From positions 1 through 64,000 of the forward strand of contig JAWLCL010000004.1 of NCBI GenBank assembly GCA_041687255.1: a DNA stretch of 64,000 bases. Direction: 5' to 3'. Source of the DNA: Mariniphaga sp041687255. GTDB lineage: Bacteria > Bacteroidota > Bacteroidia > Bacteroidales > Prolixibacteraceae. The position numbers and the translations under genes are program-made. This document shows, one piece after another, positions 8,676-18,900 of this stretch; position 1 is the first letter of the stretch, and each line of letters begins with the position of its first letter. Under the pieces are notes generated by a model. It was not told the origin of the DNA. It was given only the letters and a program-made list of their open reading frames with translations, and searched no databases.

Positions 8676-9563
8676 ATGAAGGCATATGTATTTCCCGGGC
8701 AGGGAGCACAATACCCCGGTATGGGGAGAGATATTTATGAAAATTCAGCAGAGGCAAGGGCTTTGTTTGAGAAGGCCAATGAACTGCTGGACTTCAGAAT
8801 TACAGATGTGATGTTTGAAGGCATGGCTGAGCATTTGAAGGAAACCAGAGTTACCCAGCCTGCAATTTTTCTGCATTCGGTATTGCTGGCCAGGACCCTT
8901 GGAAATTTTGCACCGGATATGGTTGCCGGCCACTCACTCGGAGAGTTTTCAGCGTTGGTTGCCGGTGGCGCCCTTACCTTTGAAGACGGATTGATACTTG
9001 TTTACAAGCGTGCCCTGGCCATGCAGAAGGCCTGTGAAAAAGAACCTTCAACAATGGCAGCCATTGTAGGGCTCGACGATGAGGTGGTGGAAGAAGTTTG
9101 CCGGTCGGTTGATGAGGTGGTTGTTGCAGCCAACTACAATTGTCCGGGACAGCTGGTTATCTCAGGTTCAATAGCCGGAGTTGATAAGGCTTGCGAACTG
9201 CTCACCCAAAAAGGAGCCAAACGTGCATTGAAGCTTCCGGTAGGAGGGGCTTTCCATTCTCCGCTGATGGAGCCTGCCCGTGAAGAACTGGCGGCCGCCA
9301 TTGAATCAACCGGTTTCAGTAAACCGGTTTGCCCGGTGTATCAAAATGTAAATGCACTGCCTGTAACTGATCCTGATGAGATAAAAGAAAACCTTATAAA
9401 GCAACTTACTGCACCGGTAAGGTGGACCCAGACGGTAAAAAATATGATTGCCGGCGGCGCCACTTCTTTTACTGAAATCGGGCCGGGTAAAGTATTGCAG
9501 GGTCTGGTGAAGAAGGTTGACAGGAGCATGGAAACCTTTGGAATTGAAAAGTTGGGGGAGTAA
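8676..9563 (+). CDS. fabD: malonyl-CoA:ACP transacylase
   Basis: FabD moves the malonyl group from CoA to acyl carrier protein, the entry step for fatty-acid elongation in the cytoplasm. The 295-residue length is normal. The N-terminus has the family motif FPGQGAQYPGMG (residues 6-17). The nucleophile is Ser87 in GHSLGEFSAL, the catalytic His is probably His194 in GAFHSPLMEP, and the ferredoxin-like subdomain lies between about 125 and 190. The ATG at 8676 is preceded by AAAGG at 8670-8674. It is monocistronic here: the repeat array is upstream, and the convergent FMN-binding gene ends one base after its stop. Confidence 0.96.
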   Translation: MKAYVFPGQGAQYPGMGRDIYENSAEARALFEKANELLDFRITDVMFEGMAEHLKETRVTQPAIFLHSVLLARTLGNFAPDMVAGHSLGEFSALVAGGALTFEDGLILVYKRALAMQKACEKEPSTMAAIVGLDDEVVEEVCRSVDEVVVAANYNCPGQLVISGSIAGVDKACELLTQKGAKRALKLPVGGAFHSPLMEPAREELAAAIESTGFSKPVCPVYQNVNALPVTDPDEIKENLIKQLTAPVRWTQTVKNMIAGGATSFTEIGPGKVLQGLVKKVDRSMETFGIEKLGE

Positions 9564-10118
9564 TTACTGAATCATCTCCTGCAGCTGCTTCGTCTTCCAC
9601 TCCAAATCGGCTGTAATGGCATAAACCGAAACGGTGGCTCCGGAAATGACATCAATGTCTTTTCCGGGTTCAAGTGATTTTTCACCTTTGAATCCCTGAA
9701 ACTGTTTTAACCAGCCGCGGGAAGCGATTTCATGCCCGTAGCTGGCCTGGTAGTTAAAAACCTTGATGGTTTCAACGGCCAGTGCGGTGTTGAATATTAT
9801 GAGGTAATCGAAATACTCACTTTTGCTGTCCGCACTGCTGTTTTCTCCCGGGGCTGAACAGCCGCCTGCACGGCAGGTGTTTACCTTCCCTATGTGCAGG
9901 TATCCTTTTGGCTCAGGAGAGTCGTCGGTTAGGATGGTGTAAAACCTGTCGGATGAAGATTCCGGTGCATCCTGATTAACCGCTTTCAGAGTAACTTCCT
10001 GTTTTTTGTAAAGGCTGTTCAATTCCTTTACAACAGGTTTAGGCAGGTCATCCGAAGTGACCTGCCCAAAAGATGTTGTGAAAATAAAAATTAAAACTAC
10101 TAAACTTAAGTATTTCAT
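9564..10118 (-). CDS. exported FMN-binding domain protein
   Basis: A 184-residue protein with a signal peptide (residues 1-18, ending TTSFGQ) and a C-terminal FMN_bind domain. The flavinylation motif SGATVS puts the modified residue at Thr162; in known cases ApbE attaches FMN there through a phosphodiester bond. A CRAGGC pair of cysteines near residues 75-80 might form a disulfide. It probably shuttles electrons outside the cytoplasmic membrane. It lies 10 bp downstream of the porin gene on the same strand, so the two form an operon. ApbE is not in the window. Confidence 0.8.
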   Translation of the reverse strand: MKYLSLVVLIFIFTTSFGQVTSDDLPKPVVKELNSLYKKQEVTLKAVNQDAPESSSDRFYTILTDDSPEPKGYLHIGKVNTCRAGGCSAPGENSSADSKSEYFDYLIIFNTALAVETIKVFNYQASYGHEIASRGWLKQFQGFKGEKSLEPGKDIDVISGATVSVYAITADLEWKTKQLQEMIQ

Positions 10119-10128
10119 TGTGTCGTTT

Positions 10129-11337
10129 TTAGAACATTATGCCCACTCCGGCATTGAACCGTTTTGCATATTTGCTTCCTGCGACATCCGATTTTACGAA
10201 TTCCATATCGGCTTTTAACAAGGCTCCCCTGGCCATTTCCCACTCAAGACCGCTTATGATTGCCTGTTTGCTGTATACCGGGTTGGCTGTAAATCCTTCG
10301 GCCATTGTATTTTGAGTATTCCAGTTTTCATACCGGACGAAAGGAACAAGTTCTGATTTGTAGTTGGGCATATGGCGGAAAACATTGTAGGCTGCCTCCA
10401 CATAATAACCTGTTTGTGAGCTTCCCAAATCGTTGGGTGTTCCATCGCCTTTCGCTGTAAACCAATTGTATTGATCGGTATTCGATAAGCTGGTATAATA
10501 GTATTGTCCTTTGAGCTGAAGGCCGCCAACCGAGTAGCGGGCATCGAGGCCGAGCATGGCAATCCCTACAACCGAAGAATCGGCCCTGGCCATTGCTGCT
10601 TCATCGCTCTTGCTGATGCCGTTATAAAGGGTGCTTTGGGTGTTTCCGGCATAAACCGAAGCTCCAAGGTTCAATCCCCTGATGCCGAAATATTCCACCT
10701 TCCCTGCAAAGTTAGGAGCGCTTATAAAGCTTTCAGCAGCTTTCTGCCTGCCGCTGCGAAGACCCTTTCCACTGAGCACAGGACCGTCGGCGTAGCTTTT
10801 AAAACCGTTCATTATGTACGCCTGGTACTTAATTGACGCCGGCAGTACATAGCCCATAAAACCGGCACCGATTTCGCGCCAGGTGGTCGGGGAAATGTGG
10901 CTGTCGATCATTGGCCGTTCAACACCCCTGAACAGGTTGGGCTCGTGGTATTCATTGGTAAGACCCATCGGGGTGAGCATCAGCCCTGCCCTGAAGTTGA
11001 TGAAGTTGTTGATTTTGTGCTGCAGAAAAGCCTGTTCGATATAAACTTCCACAACATGTTCAAATTCAATTTCGGAAATGAACTGCGTGCGGTTGTTGAA
11101 ACTGTATCCAAACAGCATAATGAAACGGTGTACATCCAGAGTGCCGTTTTGACGAATATCCGAATTCAGCGGTTGGTTGTAATCAATACTTCCGTAGCCG
11201 CCTATCTTAAGTTTACCGTCGGTGTGGAGCAGCCGTTCAGCTACATTCATATATAAGTTCCCGGGTATGCTGTCAGCGATCTGAGCGCTTGTTCCAGACC
11301 ATACAAAAAGAAGAAGTAAAAATGCAATTTGCCTCAT
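10129..11337 (-). CDS. outer-membrane porin-like beta-barrel
   Basis: A 402-residue outer-membrane protein. A signal peptide (residues 1-19, ending GTSAQ) is followed by alternating strands typical of OprO/OprP-type porins, for example KLKIGGYGSIDYNQ, RFIMLFGYSF and NFRAGLMLTPMG. The protein ends in an aromatic residue (GVGIMF), the usual outer-membrane assembly signal. The substrate cannot be told. The operon with the FMN-binding protein (10-bp spacing) suggests the barrel serves uptake or redox exchange linked to it. Its promoter is at 11373-11380. Confidence 0.75.
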   Translation of the reverse strand: MRQIAFLLLLFVWSGTSAQIADSIPGNLYMNVAERLLHTDGKLKIGGYGSIDYNQPLNSDIRQNGTLDVHRFIMLFGYSFNNRTQFISEIEFEHVVEVYIEQAFLQHKINNFINFRAGLMLTPMGLTNEYHEPNLFRGVERPMIDSHISPTTWREIGAGFMGYVLPASIKYQAYIMNGFKSYADGPVLSGKGLRSGRQKAAESFISAPNFAGKVEYFGIRGLNLGASVYAGNTQSTLYNGISKSDEAAMARADSSVVGIAMLGLDARYSVGGLQLKGQYYYTSLSNTDQYNWFTAKGDGTPNDLGSSQTGYYVEAAYNVFRHMPNYKSELVPFVRYENWNTQNTMAEGFTANPVYSKQAIISGLEWEMARGALLKADMEFVKSDVAGSKYAKRFNAGVGIMF

Positions 11338-11372
11338 AACGTTAATTCAGATTTATTAAAAATAATTAACGG

Positions 11373-11380
11373 CAAAAGTA
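11373..11380 (-). promoter_or_regulatory. -7 element of the porin/FMN-binding operon
   Basis: Minus-strand TACTTTTG (TAnnTTTG), about 35 bp upstream of the porin ATG at 11337. Confidence 0.5.
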
Positions 11381-11398
11381 ATGGAGTGCAGCAGTTTT

Positions 11399-11424
11399 AA
11401 AAATCCCTATTAGTTGGGATTTTT
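11399..11424 (-). terminator. terminator of the CDF-hemerythrin-LuxR operon
   Basis: AAAAATCCC and GGGATTTTT pair around an 8-base loop; the T-run overlaps the stop codon of the LuxR-type gene. It is symmetrical, so it could work in both directions. Confidence 0.65.
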
Positions 11425-12022
11425 AAATCAAATCATCGGGATTAATGGTCTTGGTGTCGATGAGGTTGTTCAAGATGGCGTAAACAGTTAAGCCGGAAAT
11501 GGATTTTATGCCTGTTTTTTCACTGATGTTCTTTCGGTGGGAAATTACGGTATGGATGCTTATAAAGAGTTTATCGGCTATTATTTTATTGGAATGACCT
11601 AATGCAACAAGCCGCAGCACCTCCTTTTCCCTTGTTGTGAGCTCATCGCTTTCCGGCGGTCGGGAAGATTTTTCATTTGTATTCCAGCAATCGGATATTG
11701 TTTGTTGAATTTCAAGTCCGGTTGTATCAAGGTTAATCCACTGTTCACAAAAGTTATTGTACGGTTTATTATCCTTCAGATTATTAAAAAATATCAGCTT
11801 AACCTGGTTGCTGTTTTCAAGGTTTTTTATTTGCTCATGCTTATGCCAATCGGCATTATTAAAGATAATTACCAGCGAGCGATTTTCAATTTCCCGGTAG
11901 GAATGCAAATCCTGGATGTCTTCCAGCTGCAATATTTCGACGGCAAAAAAACTGCGCAATATGGCAGCCAGTCCTTTTCTGATAATTTCTGAAGAGTGGA
12001 TAATTATAATGAGTTTATTCAT
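11423..12022 (-). CDS. LuxR/NarL-type regulator with degenerate receiver domain
   Basis: A 199-residue transcription factor. The N-terminal half keeps a receiver-like start (LIIIIHSSEIIRKGLAAIL), but the usual acidic pocket is SSE rather than DD, and the phosphorylation position falls in LVIIFNNADWHK with no clear Asp. It is therefore probably not phosphorylated. The C-terminal half is a canonical LuxR helix-turn-helix (about 127-185: LTTREKEVLRLVALGHSNK). Its start overlaps the hemerythrin stop by 4 bp (ATGA), so the two are translationally coupled. It may regulate the same operon or respond to the signal sensed by the hemerythrin. Confidence 0.85.
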   Translation of the reverse strand: MNKLIIIIHSSEIIRKGLAAILRSFFAVEILQLEDIQDLHSYREIENRSLVIIFNNADWHKHEQIKNLENSNQVKLIFFNNLKDNKPYNNFCEQWINLDTTGLEIQQTISDCWNTNEKSSRPPESDELTTREKEVLRLVALGHSNKIIADKLFISIHTVISHRKNISEKTGIKSISGLTVYAILNNLIDTKTINPDDLI

Positions 12023-12714
12023 TTACGCAGTTTTTTTTCGATGGCCGTTGCCTGAAACAATAGGATTACATCTTCGATACGGGCGTGGTCGTATATGTCT
12101 TTTTCAAACCGGAAGAGTGTAATTAAAAATTCATTACACAGGTTTTGGTCATAATCAGGTACCAGGTATTTTATTATGAGATTTTTTAGATCGTTCAGTT
12201 TTTCATCGACATTGGTATGTTCTTTTTCGAACGATGTAACGGTATAGTCTCCTTCTGCCTTATTGGTTATCACCATTTTTTCAATATAGGGAAATACCTT
12301 TTTTTCTTCATGGTCGATATGCACCTGGAGTTCTTCCTTATATTTTTTGTAAAACTGACTTACCATCTGCAATCCCCGGTTTTCGGATGTCTGGCTGTTA
12401 ATTAACTGTTCCAGCTGGGAATCCAGTTTTGGGATTACGTAATTCATATAATACCGGTGCGTTCGTTTAAGGTATTCGATGATTTCGAGGGGAGAAAAAG
12501 AAAGCAGCTCTTCCTGCGGGAAGTATTCTTCATTGCTGAAGGTGTTTACTATTGCCAGAAAGAAATTCGGGTTAATGTTTTTTTCCCTGCAAACAGTTTC
12601 TATGGTTTTGTCTTTCAGTCCAAGCTGTATACCAAAACGGTTAAGCACCGGCAACAGGTTGTAGTTGTGGTGTATCAGTTTAAATGCCTTATCGTTTCCA
12701 GAAAATATTTCCAT
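12019..12714 (-). CDS. hemerythrin-like di-iron protein (RIC/YtfE-like)
   Basis: A 231-residue protein. The N-terminus (about 1-60) resembles the ScdA/DUF542 region of iron-sulfur repair proteins but lacks their Cys pair. The hemerythrin HHE helices follow: His in LKRTHRYY, HIDHEEKKVFPY, FEKEHTNVDEKL and YDHARIEDVI, giving the five His and two carboxylates of a di-iron site. Family members bind oxygen or NO or deliver iron to damaged clusters. It sits 20 bp after the cation-efflux gene and overlaps the LuxR-type gene by 4 bp. A role in oxidative or nitrosative stress is inferred from the family. Confidence 0.82.
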   Translation of the reverse strand: MEIFSGNDKAFKLIHHNYNLLPVLNRFGIQLGLKDKTIETVCREKNINPNFFLAIVNTFSNEEYFPQEELLSFSPLEIIEYLKRTHRYYMNYVIPKLDSQLEQLINSQTSENRGLQMVSQFYKKYKEELQVHIDHEEKKVFPYIEKMVITNKAEGDYTVTSFEKEHTNVDEKLNDLKNLIIKYLVPDYDQNLCNEFLITLFRFEKDIYDHARIEDVILLFQATAIEKKLRK

Positions 12715-12734
12715 AAAAGCGGTTTTATAATTTA

Positions 12735-13619
12735 TTAGCAGCTGTTTACATTTTCCAGGTTTTGGGTTTCGACCTGGAAAGTAGTATGCACGATGTTAAA
12801 TTCTCTTTGAAGATCTTTGTTTAATTCCTTTATAAAGTCATCGTTATTGCCATCGGGCATGACAAGATGGGTAGTTAGAGCCACCTGTGTTGTGCTCATT
12901 GCCCATATATGTAAATCGTGGATGCTTTCCACTCCATCCTTGCTTTCAATAAACTTTCTTACGTCTTCAACATTTATGTTTTTGGGGACAGCGTCGAGGG
13001 CCAGGTTTACCGAATCGGAAAACAGTTGCCAGGTTCCATACAGAATAACGGCAATAATAATAAAGCTCATCAAAGGGTCTATCCAGAAAATACCTGTAAG
13101 GGTGATTACAATTCCTGCCACTACCACTCCCAATGATACTGCTGCATCGGCAGCCATATGCAAAAAGGCACCCCGTATATTTAAATCCTCTTTTTGACCT
13201 TTAACAAAAAGAAATGCCGTTATGGTGTTGATAACTACACCTATTCCCGCAACAATTATAATCTGTGTTCCCCCTACCGGTTGCGGATTTTGCAACTTGC
13301 CAAAAGCATCCCAGCCGATGGCAATTACTGCTCCAAATAGCAGGAAAGCATTTAAAATGGAAACAAGAATGGTTGTTTTTCTTAATCCGTAGGTGTATTT
13401 TCCTTTTGGTTTTGAATTCGCCAGCCAGGCAGCAGTCCATGCAAATACCAGCCCGAGCACATCGCTTGCATTATGTCCCGCATCGGCAAGCAAGGCCGAT
13501 GAATTGGCTATCAATCCGTAGATAATTTCTATTGCAACAAATACAACATTCAGTCCAATGCCAATTGCAAATGCCCTTCCGTAAGTTTTATGCTGATGTG
13601 TATCTTTTAACTGATTCAT
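12735..13619 (-). CDS. cation diffusion facilitator transporter (CzcD/ZitB-like)
   Basis: A 294-residue CDF efflux pump with about six membrane helices (first at about 14-36). Metal-site residues appear in LLADAGHNASDVLGL (helix 2, HxxxD) and HMAADAAVSLG (helix 5, HxxxD), the pattern of Zn/Cd-selective members. A cytoplasmic His/Asp domain follows (from about 200, with HDLHIWAMS). The short N-terminal THQHKT stretch is the only His-rich part. It is the first gene of a probable operon with the hemerythrin and LuxR-type genes, linking metal export to redox stress. Confidence 0.9.
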   Translation of the reverse strand: MNQLKDTHQHKTYGRAFAIGIGLNVVFVAIEIIYGLIANSSALLADAGHNASDVLGLVFAWTAAWLANSKPKGKYTYGLRKTTILVSILNAFLLFGAVIAIGWDAFGKLQNPQPVGGTQIIIVAGIGVVINTITAFLFVKGQKEDLNIRGAFLHMAADAAVSLGVVVAGIVITLTGIFWIDPLMSFIIIAVILYGTWQLFSDSVNLALDAVPKNINVEDVRKFIESKDGVESIHDLHIWAMSTTQVALTTHLVMPDGNNDDFIKELNKDLQREFNIVHTTFQVETQNLENVNSC

Positions 13620-13751
13620 TATCAGAAACTGCAGGTTTTAAATAAATTTAATTTTTTTGAAAATGTTTTGCAAAATAAGCATAATTCTTTCACCAAGGTA
13701 ACAAATTAAACGTTCGGGAGTTCGGATGTTGATTTATGAGGATGTGGCAGA

Positions 13752-14909
13752 TTGAGTTTTTTTCACGATTTTTACGGAAATAAAAAAAACAACGAATTGA
13801 AACCTGCATCCGGAAAGCGAATTATTGTTTCAGTGACAAATGACCTGGTTTCTGATAACCGGGTGCATAAAGTTTGTTCCACTTTAACCAATATGGGATT
13901 CGTTGTTATACTGGCAGGCAGGAAATTGTCCGGAAGTATGAATCCGGGTGAACGCAATTACTCCACAAGGCGGTTCCGGTTGCTCTTTACCAAAGGTCCT
14001 TTATTCTATGTCTGTTATAATATGAGGTTGTTTCTTTTTCTTCTGTTTACAAAATTCGATTTGTTATTGGCGAATGATCTGGATACATTGCCTGCCAATT
14101 TTTTGGCAGCAAAAATTAGAAAAAAGCCTTTGGTTTACGACAGCCATGAATTTTTCACAGAGGTTCCTGAACTGGTTCACCGGCCGCATGTGAGGCGTAT
14201 TTGGGAATGGATGGAGGCGCGAATGGTTCCTCATGCAACAGCCGCATATACGGTTTGCAATTCAATTGCCCGTATTTACACCGAAAAATATGGAGTTCCT
14301 TTCCGGGTGGTAAGAAATTTTCCATTAGCTGCAGCAGGTAAACTACCGGCCGAAACTGAACGGGGAAATAAAATGATTTTATACCAGGGAGCAGTGAATG
14401 CAGGAAGGGGACTGGAGCAGGCCATTCAGGCGGTAAAATTGCTGAACGGCGAACGGTTGGTTATAGCAGGCGATGGAGACAAGCGGAAGGAACTTGAAGA
14501 GCTTGTAAAAGATGAGGGGCTTTCAGACAAGGTGGAATTTTTAGGCAGGCTTCCCATTGAAAAACTGGGGGAAATAACATCTAAAGCGGCAGTGGGACTT
14601 TCCATTGAGGAGGATATCGGCCTTAACTATCATTATGCACTGCCAAATAAACTTTTTGATTACATTCAGGCACAGGTGCCGGTGCTGGTGACAAATCTTC
14701 CTGAAATGGCTTCAATTGTCCGGCAATATGAAATAGGAGAGGTCATATCAGACTTAGACCCGCAAAAACTGGCCGCGGTCCTGACAGAAATGACAGGCAA
14801 CATCGGGAAGAGAATTTCCTGGAAGAAAAACCTGATAAAGGCTTCGAAGGAGCTTGTATGGGAAAAGGAAGAAAAAACACTTCGCCAAATTTTCAGCCCG
14901 TTTCTTTAG
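13752..14909 (+). CDS. family GT4-like glycosyltransferase
   Basis: A 385-residue GT-B fold glycosyltransferase. The N-terminal acceptor domain has IIVSVTNDLVSDNRVHKV and LLLANDLDTLPANFL. The C-terminal donor domain begins at MILYQGAVNAGRGLEQAI (about 213) and includes LVIAGDGDKRKELEEL and the nucleotide-binding segment with LPNKLFDYIQAQVPVLVTNL (about 295-315). It probably adds a sugar to a surface glycan. The only good start is TTG at 13752, because an in-frame stop lies just upstream at 13737 and the first internal ATG would remove part of the fold. Its stop interlocks with that of convergent ftsE (14906-14909). Confidence 0.82.
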   Translation: MSFFHDFYGNKKNNELKPASGKRIIVSVTNDLVSDNRVHKVCSTLTNMGFVVILAGRKLSGSMNPGERNYSTRRFRLLFTKGPLFYVCYNMRLFLFLLFTKFDLLLANDLDTLPANFLAAKIRKKPLVYDSHEFFTEVPELVHRPHVRRIWEWMEARMVPHATAAYTVCNSIARIYTEKYGVPFRVVRNFPLAAAGKLPAETERGNKMILYQGAVNAGRGLEQAIQAVKLLNGERLVIAGDGDKRKELEELVKDEGLSDKVEFLGRLPIEKLGEITSKAAVGLSIEEDIGLNYHYALPNKLFDYIQAQVPVLVTNLPEMASIVRQYEIGEVISDLDPQKLAAVLTEMTGNIGKRISWKKNLIKASKELVWEKEEKTLRQIFSPFL

Positions 14910-15625
14910 GTGCTGCCAAGAACCTTTTCGAAGTCCAGAAGGATTTTTTCATTCGACGAATCAGCAATGAACCCATTCGCACATACAAGAGTTCGTGCCG
15001 GCTTGCTGGCTATGGCAGCAAAATCGTGAGTGGCCATCATCACTGTTTTTCCTTCATTGTTCAATTCGATGAATAAATTCAGTATTTCGGAAGAAGTTTC
15101 AGGGTCGAGGTTACCCGTAGGCTCATCGGCAAGTAACAGCACCGGGTCGTTAAGTATAGCACGCGCAATTACAATACGTTGCTGTTCACCTCCGCTTAAC
15201 TGGTGAGGCATTTTTTCCTTTTTACCGGTCATGCCCACACGTTTGAGCACTTGTTCAATCCGGCTAAATATATCATTCTTGTTTTTCCATCCTGTAGCTT
15301 TAAGTACAAAAGCCAGGTTTTCAAACACATTTCTGTCGGGCAGCAAACGAAAGTCCTGAAAAATAACTCCCAGGTTTCTTCGTAACCGGGCTATTTCACG
15401 GTGTTTAATGCCGGCAAGATCAAATCCTGCCACTTCGCCCTGGCCTTTTTCGAGCGGTAACTCGGCGTTTAAGGTTTTTATCAGGCTCGATTTTCCTGTG
15501 CCTACCTTGCCGGTTACAAAAACAAATTCACCTTCCTCTACCATTAAATTGACATCCGAAAGGATTAGAGTCTCACGCTGATAAATATCAACCGATAGTA
15601 ATTCTATTATTTTTTGCCTGGTCAT
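14906..15625 (-). CDS. ftsE: cell-division ABC ATPase FtsE
   Basis: A 239-residue ABC ATPase. It has Walker A GKVGTGKSS (about 39-47), a Q-loop in VIFQDFRLLPDRNVFENLAF (the FtsE/LolD signature), LSGGEQQR, and Walker B LLLADEPTGNLDP. FtsE works with FtsX at the divisome to switch on cell-wall hydrolases. No ftsX is adjacent, so it is an orphan copy here. LolD is the nearest alternative, but the short length and the LLPDRNVFEN segment favour FtsE. The stop codon overlaps that of the glycosyltransferase by 4 bp. Confidence 0.85.
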   Translation of the reverse strand: MTRQKIIELLSVDIYQRETLILSDVNLMVEEGEFVFVTGKVGTGKSSLIKTLNAELPLEKGQGEVAGFDLAGIKHREIARLRRNLGVIFQDFRLLPDRNVFENLAFVLKATGWKNKNDIFSRIEQVLKRVGMTGKKEKMPHQLSGGEQQRIVIARAILNDPVLLLADEPTGNLDPETSSEILNLFIELNNEGKTVMMATHDFAAIASKPARTLVCANGFIADSSNEKILLDFEKVLGST

Positions 15626-15942
15626 CGTTTACTGTATTCACGCCGAATATAAAGTATTTTTTTTTCTTCTCTGAATAATAAAGCAAGGAAATAAAGAGTT
15701 TCATTTTAAGAAATAAACAGATGCATGTTAAGAAGTGATGCAATTTTAAGCGAACAGTAGCAGCAATAATAGCTAACTTAGAACTTGTATAACAATTGTG
15801 GTCATATTTCGGGTTATGCCATTTCGACAAAAATAATAAATGGTATGATTTTGGTTCTATGGGTAGCTTTATATGAAGCTTGATGTGCGATATTAAACAG
15901 AATTTTGCCAGGGGATTAAAAAAATTAATGAAACTACTAAGC
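15626..15942. other. 317-bp gene-free spacer
   Basis: An AT-rich divergent region between ftsE and the TPR gene. I see no TAnnTTTG element on either strand, no hairpin with T-run and no convincing short gene. In-frame ATGs at 15880, 15928 and 15943 belong to the TPR gene; only the last gives a clean signal peptide. Confidence 0.5.
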
Positions 15943-18900
15943 ATGAAGAAAATATTTATTTATCTGATTTTTTCACTTACCCTTGCTGTTGCCTTACCTG
16001 CCTTAGGACAGGAAACAACTTTTTTCCTGACTGTTGAAGAAGAGCTTCAGCTTGCCAGGGAACTTTACCGGCAGGAAAAATACAATGCTGCCTACCGTCA
16101 GTTTGAGAAAGTGCAAAAGCAGGTGGATGCAAAATCGGAAATTTATTCAGAGGCTTTGTTCTTCAAAGCTGCCTCTGCTTTAAAGGCAGGACATAACAGT
16201 GGCAGTAAGTTCCTGGAAAAATTCATTGAAACCTATCCTGAAAGTCCATATAAAAATGTTGCTCTTTTTGAACTGGCAGGTTATCAATTTGAAAAACGAC
16301 ATTATGCATCAGTAATCAGGACTTACAGTGACGTAGATCGTTCTTCCCTGAGTAACGATGAACTCATTAAGCTAAGGTATCAGACAGGTTATTCGCACCT
16401 GATGCAGGATGATACCTTGCAGGCGCTGACAGAATTTGAAGCAGTAAAGGACGAAAACAACCTTTTTAGCCGTCCGGCAACCTATTATTGGTCTCATATC
16501 ATGTATCTGCAGAATAACTTTCAGTCGGCCCTAGAAGGTTTTAGTAAACTTGAAAATGATCCTTCTTATAATAAAGTTATCCCTCTTTATGTCAGTCATA
16601 TCTATTATAAGCAGGAACGATACAGTGAAGTGGTAGATTACACCACTTCCATTATTGATGATGTAGAGCCGGAACATAAGAGCGAACTTTCAAAAATAAT
16701 CGGCGATTCTTATTTCCACCTGAAACAGTACGAAAAGGCGGTGCCATACCTTGAGGCATATTACCAGACTTCGGGGCCAAAGAGCCGTGAAGACAATTAC
16801 CTGCTGGGTTACAGCTATTACAACACCGGGCAGTATGAAAAGGCCATCCCTCTGCTCGAAAATGCATCCGGAGGACGTGATGATATGGCTCAGAATGCCT
16901 ATTACCACTTGGCCGACAGTTATATAAAAACAGGAGACAAAGAGAATGCCCGTGTAGCATTTGAAGCTGCATCGGAATTTGATTTCAATGAAAAAATAAA
17001 AGAGGATGCCTTATTCAGTTATGCAAAGCTCACCTACGAACTGTCGTATTCCCCGTTTAACGAAACCATAAAGGCTTTCGACAGGTACATTAGCCTCTAT
17101 CCAAATTCACAAAGAAACTCAGAGGCATACAAGTACCTTACCGAAGTGTTTATGGTAACGCGTAATTACAGCGATGCCATAAACTCCATAGAAAAAATCG
17201 AAAATAAAACGCCCGATATTTTAAGGGCATACCAGCGGGTTACTTTTTACCACGGTCTGGAGATGTTTAACAACCTGGCCTATAGTCAGGCAATTGATCT
17301 TTTTAATCAGTCGCTTAAACACAGCAGTTACAGCAGCGAGCTTAATGCCAGGGCATTGTTCTGGAAAGCTGAAGCTCAGTACAGGCTTGGCGATTACAGG
17401 AATTCGGCAGGCACTTATTCCCGGTTTTTACAAACAGCAGGAGCTTTTTCACTGCCCGAATATAAAGAGGCAGAATACAATCTTGCCTACGCATGGTTCA
17501 AGCTTGAAGATTATAACCAGGCGGCCACTCATTTCCGGAATTTTGTCAATGCCAATAAAAACCAGCGCAGTGAGCGTCTCGCCGATGCATACAACAGGGT
17601 GGGCGATTATTACTTCCTGAATACGCAATACGCACAGGCGATACAAAATTACCAGCAGGCATTTGATATGAAAGCGTACAATGAAGACTATTCGCTTTAT
17701 CAGATTGCTTTCTGCCAGGGGCTTGCACATAATCAACAGGGGAAAATCAATTCACTGCAACGTTTACAGGAGGGCTTTCCTGACTCGGAATATGTTGATG
17801 ATGCTTTGTATGAACTGGGAAGGGCTTATGAACGACTGGGAAATAACAATAATGCCATCCGTCATTATGAGCGGATTGTTGCAGAATATCCTCAGAGTAC
17901 CTATTATCCCCGAGCATTGTTGCAAATGGGATTGATTGAATACAACAGTGGTAATTTTAACCAGGCTCTTGACTACTACAAACCGGTTGCTGAGAAATTT
18001 GCCGGTACACCGGAAGCCCAGGCCGCATTGCTGGGAATAAGGAACAGTTACGTAGAGATGAATAATGTAGATGCTTATGTTGCTTATACACGAAAGCTGG
18101 GCGGAGGCGCAAACGTTACTGTTTCCGAGCAGGATTCGTTAACTTATGCCGCTGCTGAAAGACTTTACATGGCGGGCGACAACCAGGCTTCCCGTCAGTT
18201 GGAAAGATATCTTCAGCAGTTCCCCAATGGAAGCTTTGCAGTTAATGCAAATTTCTACCTCGCCGAATTGTTGTATAAGGAAGGAGAATACTCAGAAGCA
18301 AACAATCATTACACTTATGTTGCTGTACAGCCAAGTAATGTGTTTAGTGAGCAGGCATTGTCCCGTGCATCGGAACTTACCTTCAACGCGGGGGATTATG
18401 AAAAAGCTCTTGACTTGTTTAACCGCCTGGAAACGGTGGCAGGCAGCAAATGGAACTTGCTGAAAGCCTATACCGGACAGATGAGGAGTAATTTTGAGCT
18501 TAAGCAGTACGATAAAGCAATTACGGCTGCTCAAAAGGTTCAAAATTCGGAAGTGGCCAATGAAGTCTGGAAAAGAGAAGCTGCATATATTGCAGGAAAA
18601 TCACATTATCTAACCGGAAACCTTGATGCTGCCCTTAAGCCATTAACACAGGTGGCAAGTGACACAAAACTTGAGAAGGGAGCTGAGGCAAAATACCTGG
18701 TTTCAGAAATTTACTATAAAACAGATCAAAAGAAACAGGCTGAAAATGAAGTCATGGATTTCATATCCAAAGGCACTCCTTTTCAGTTTTGGCTGGGCAA
18801 GGCATTTTTATTGCTTGCAGATGTATATATTGACCGGGGTGATGAATTTCAGGCTAAGCATACGTTACGAAGTGTTGTTGAAAATTATGGTGCCGAAAAT

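Noticed and set aside
12217..12738. Several plus-strand frames opposite the hemerythrin gene
   Set aside because: Antisense shadows of a well-supported gene.
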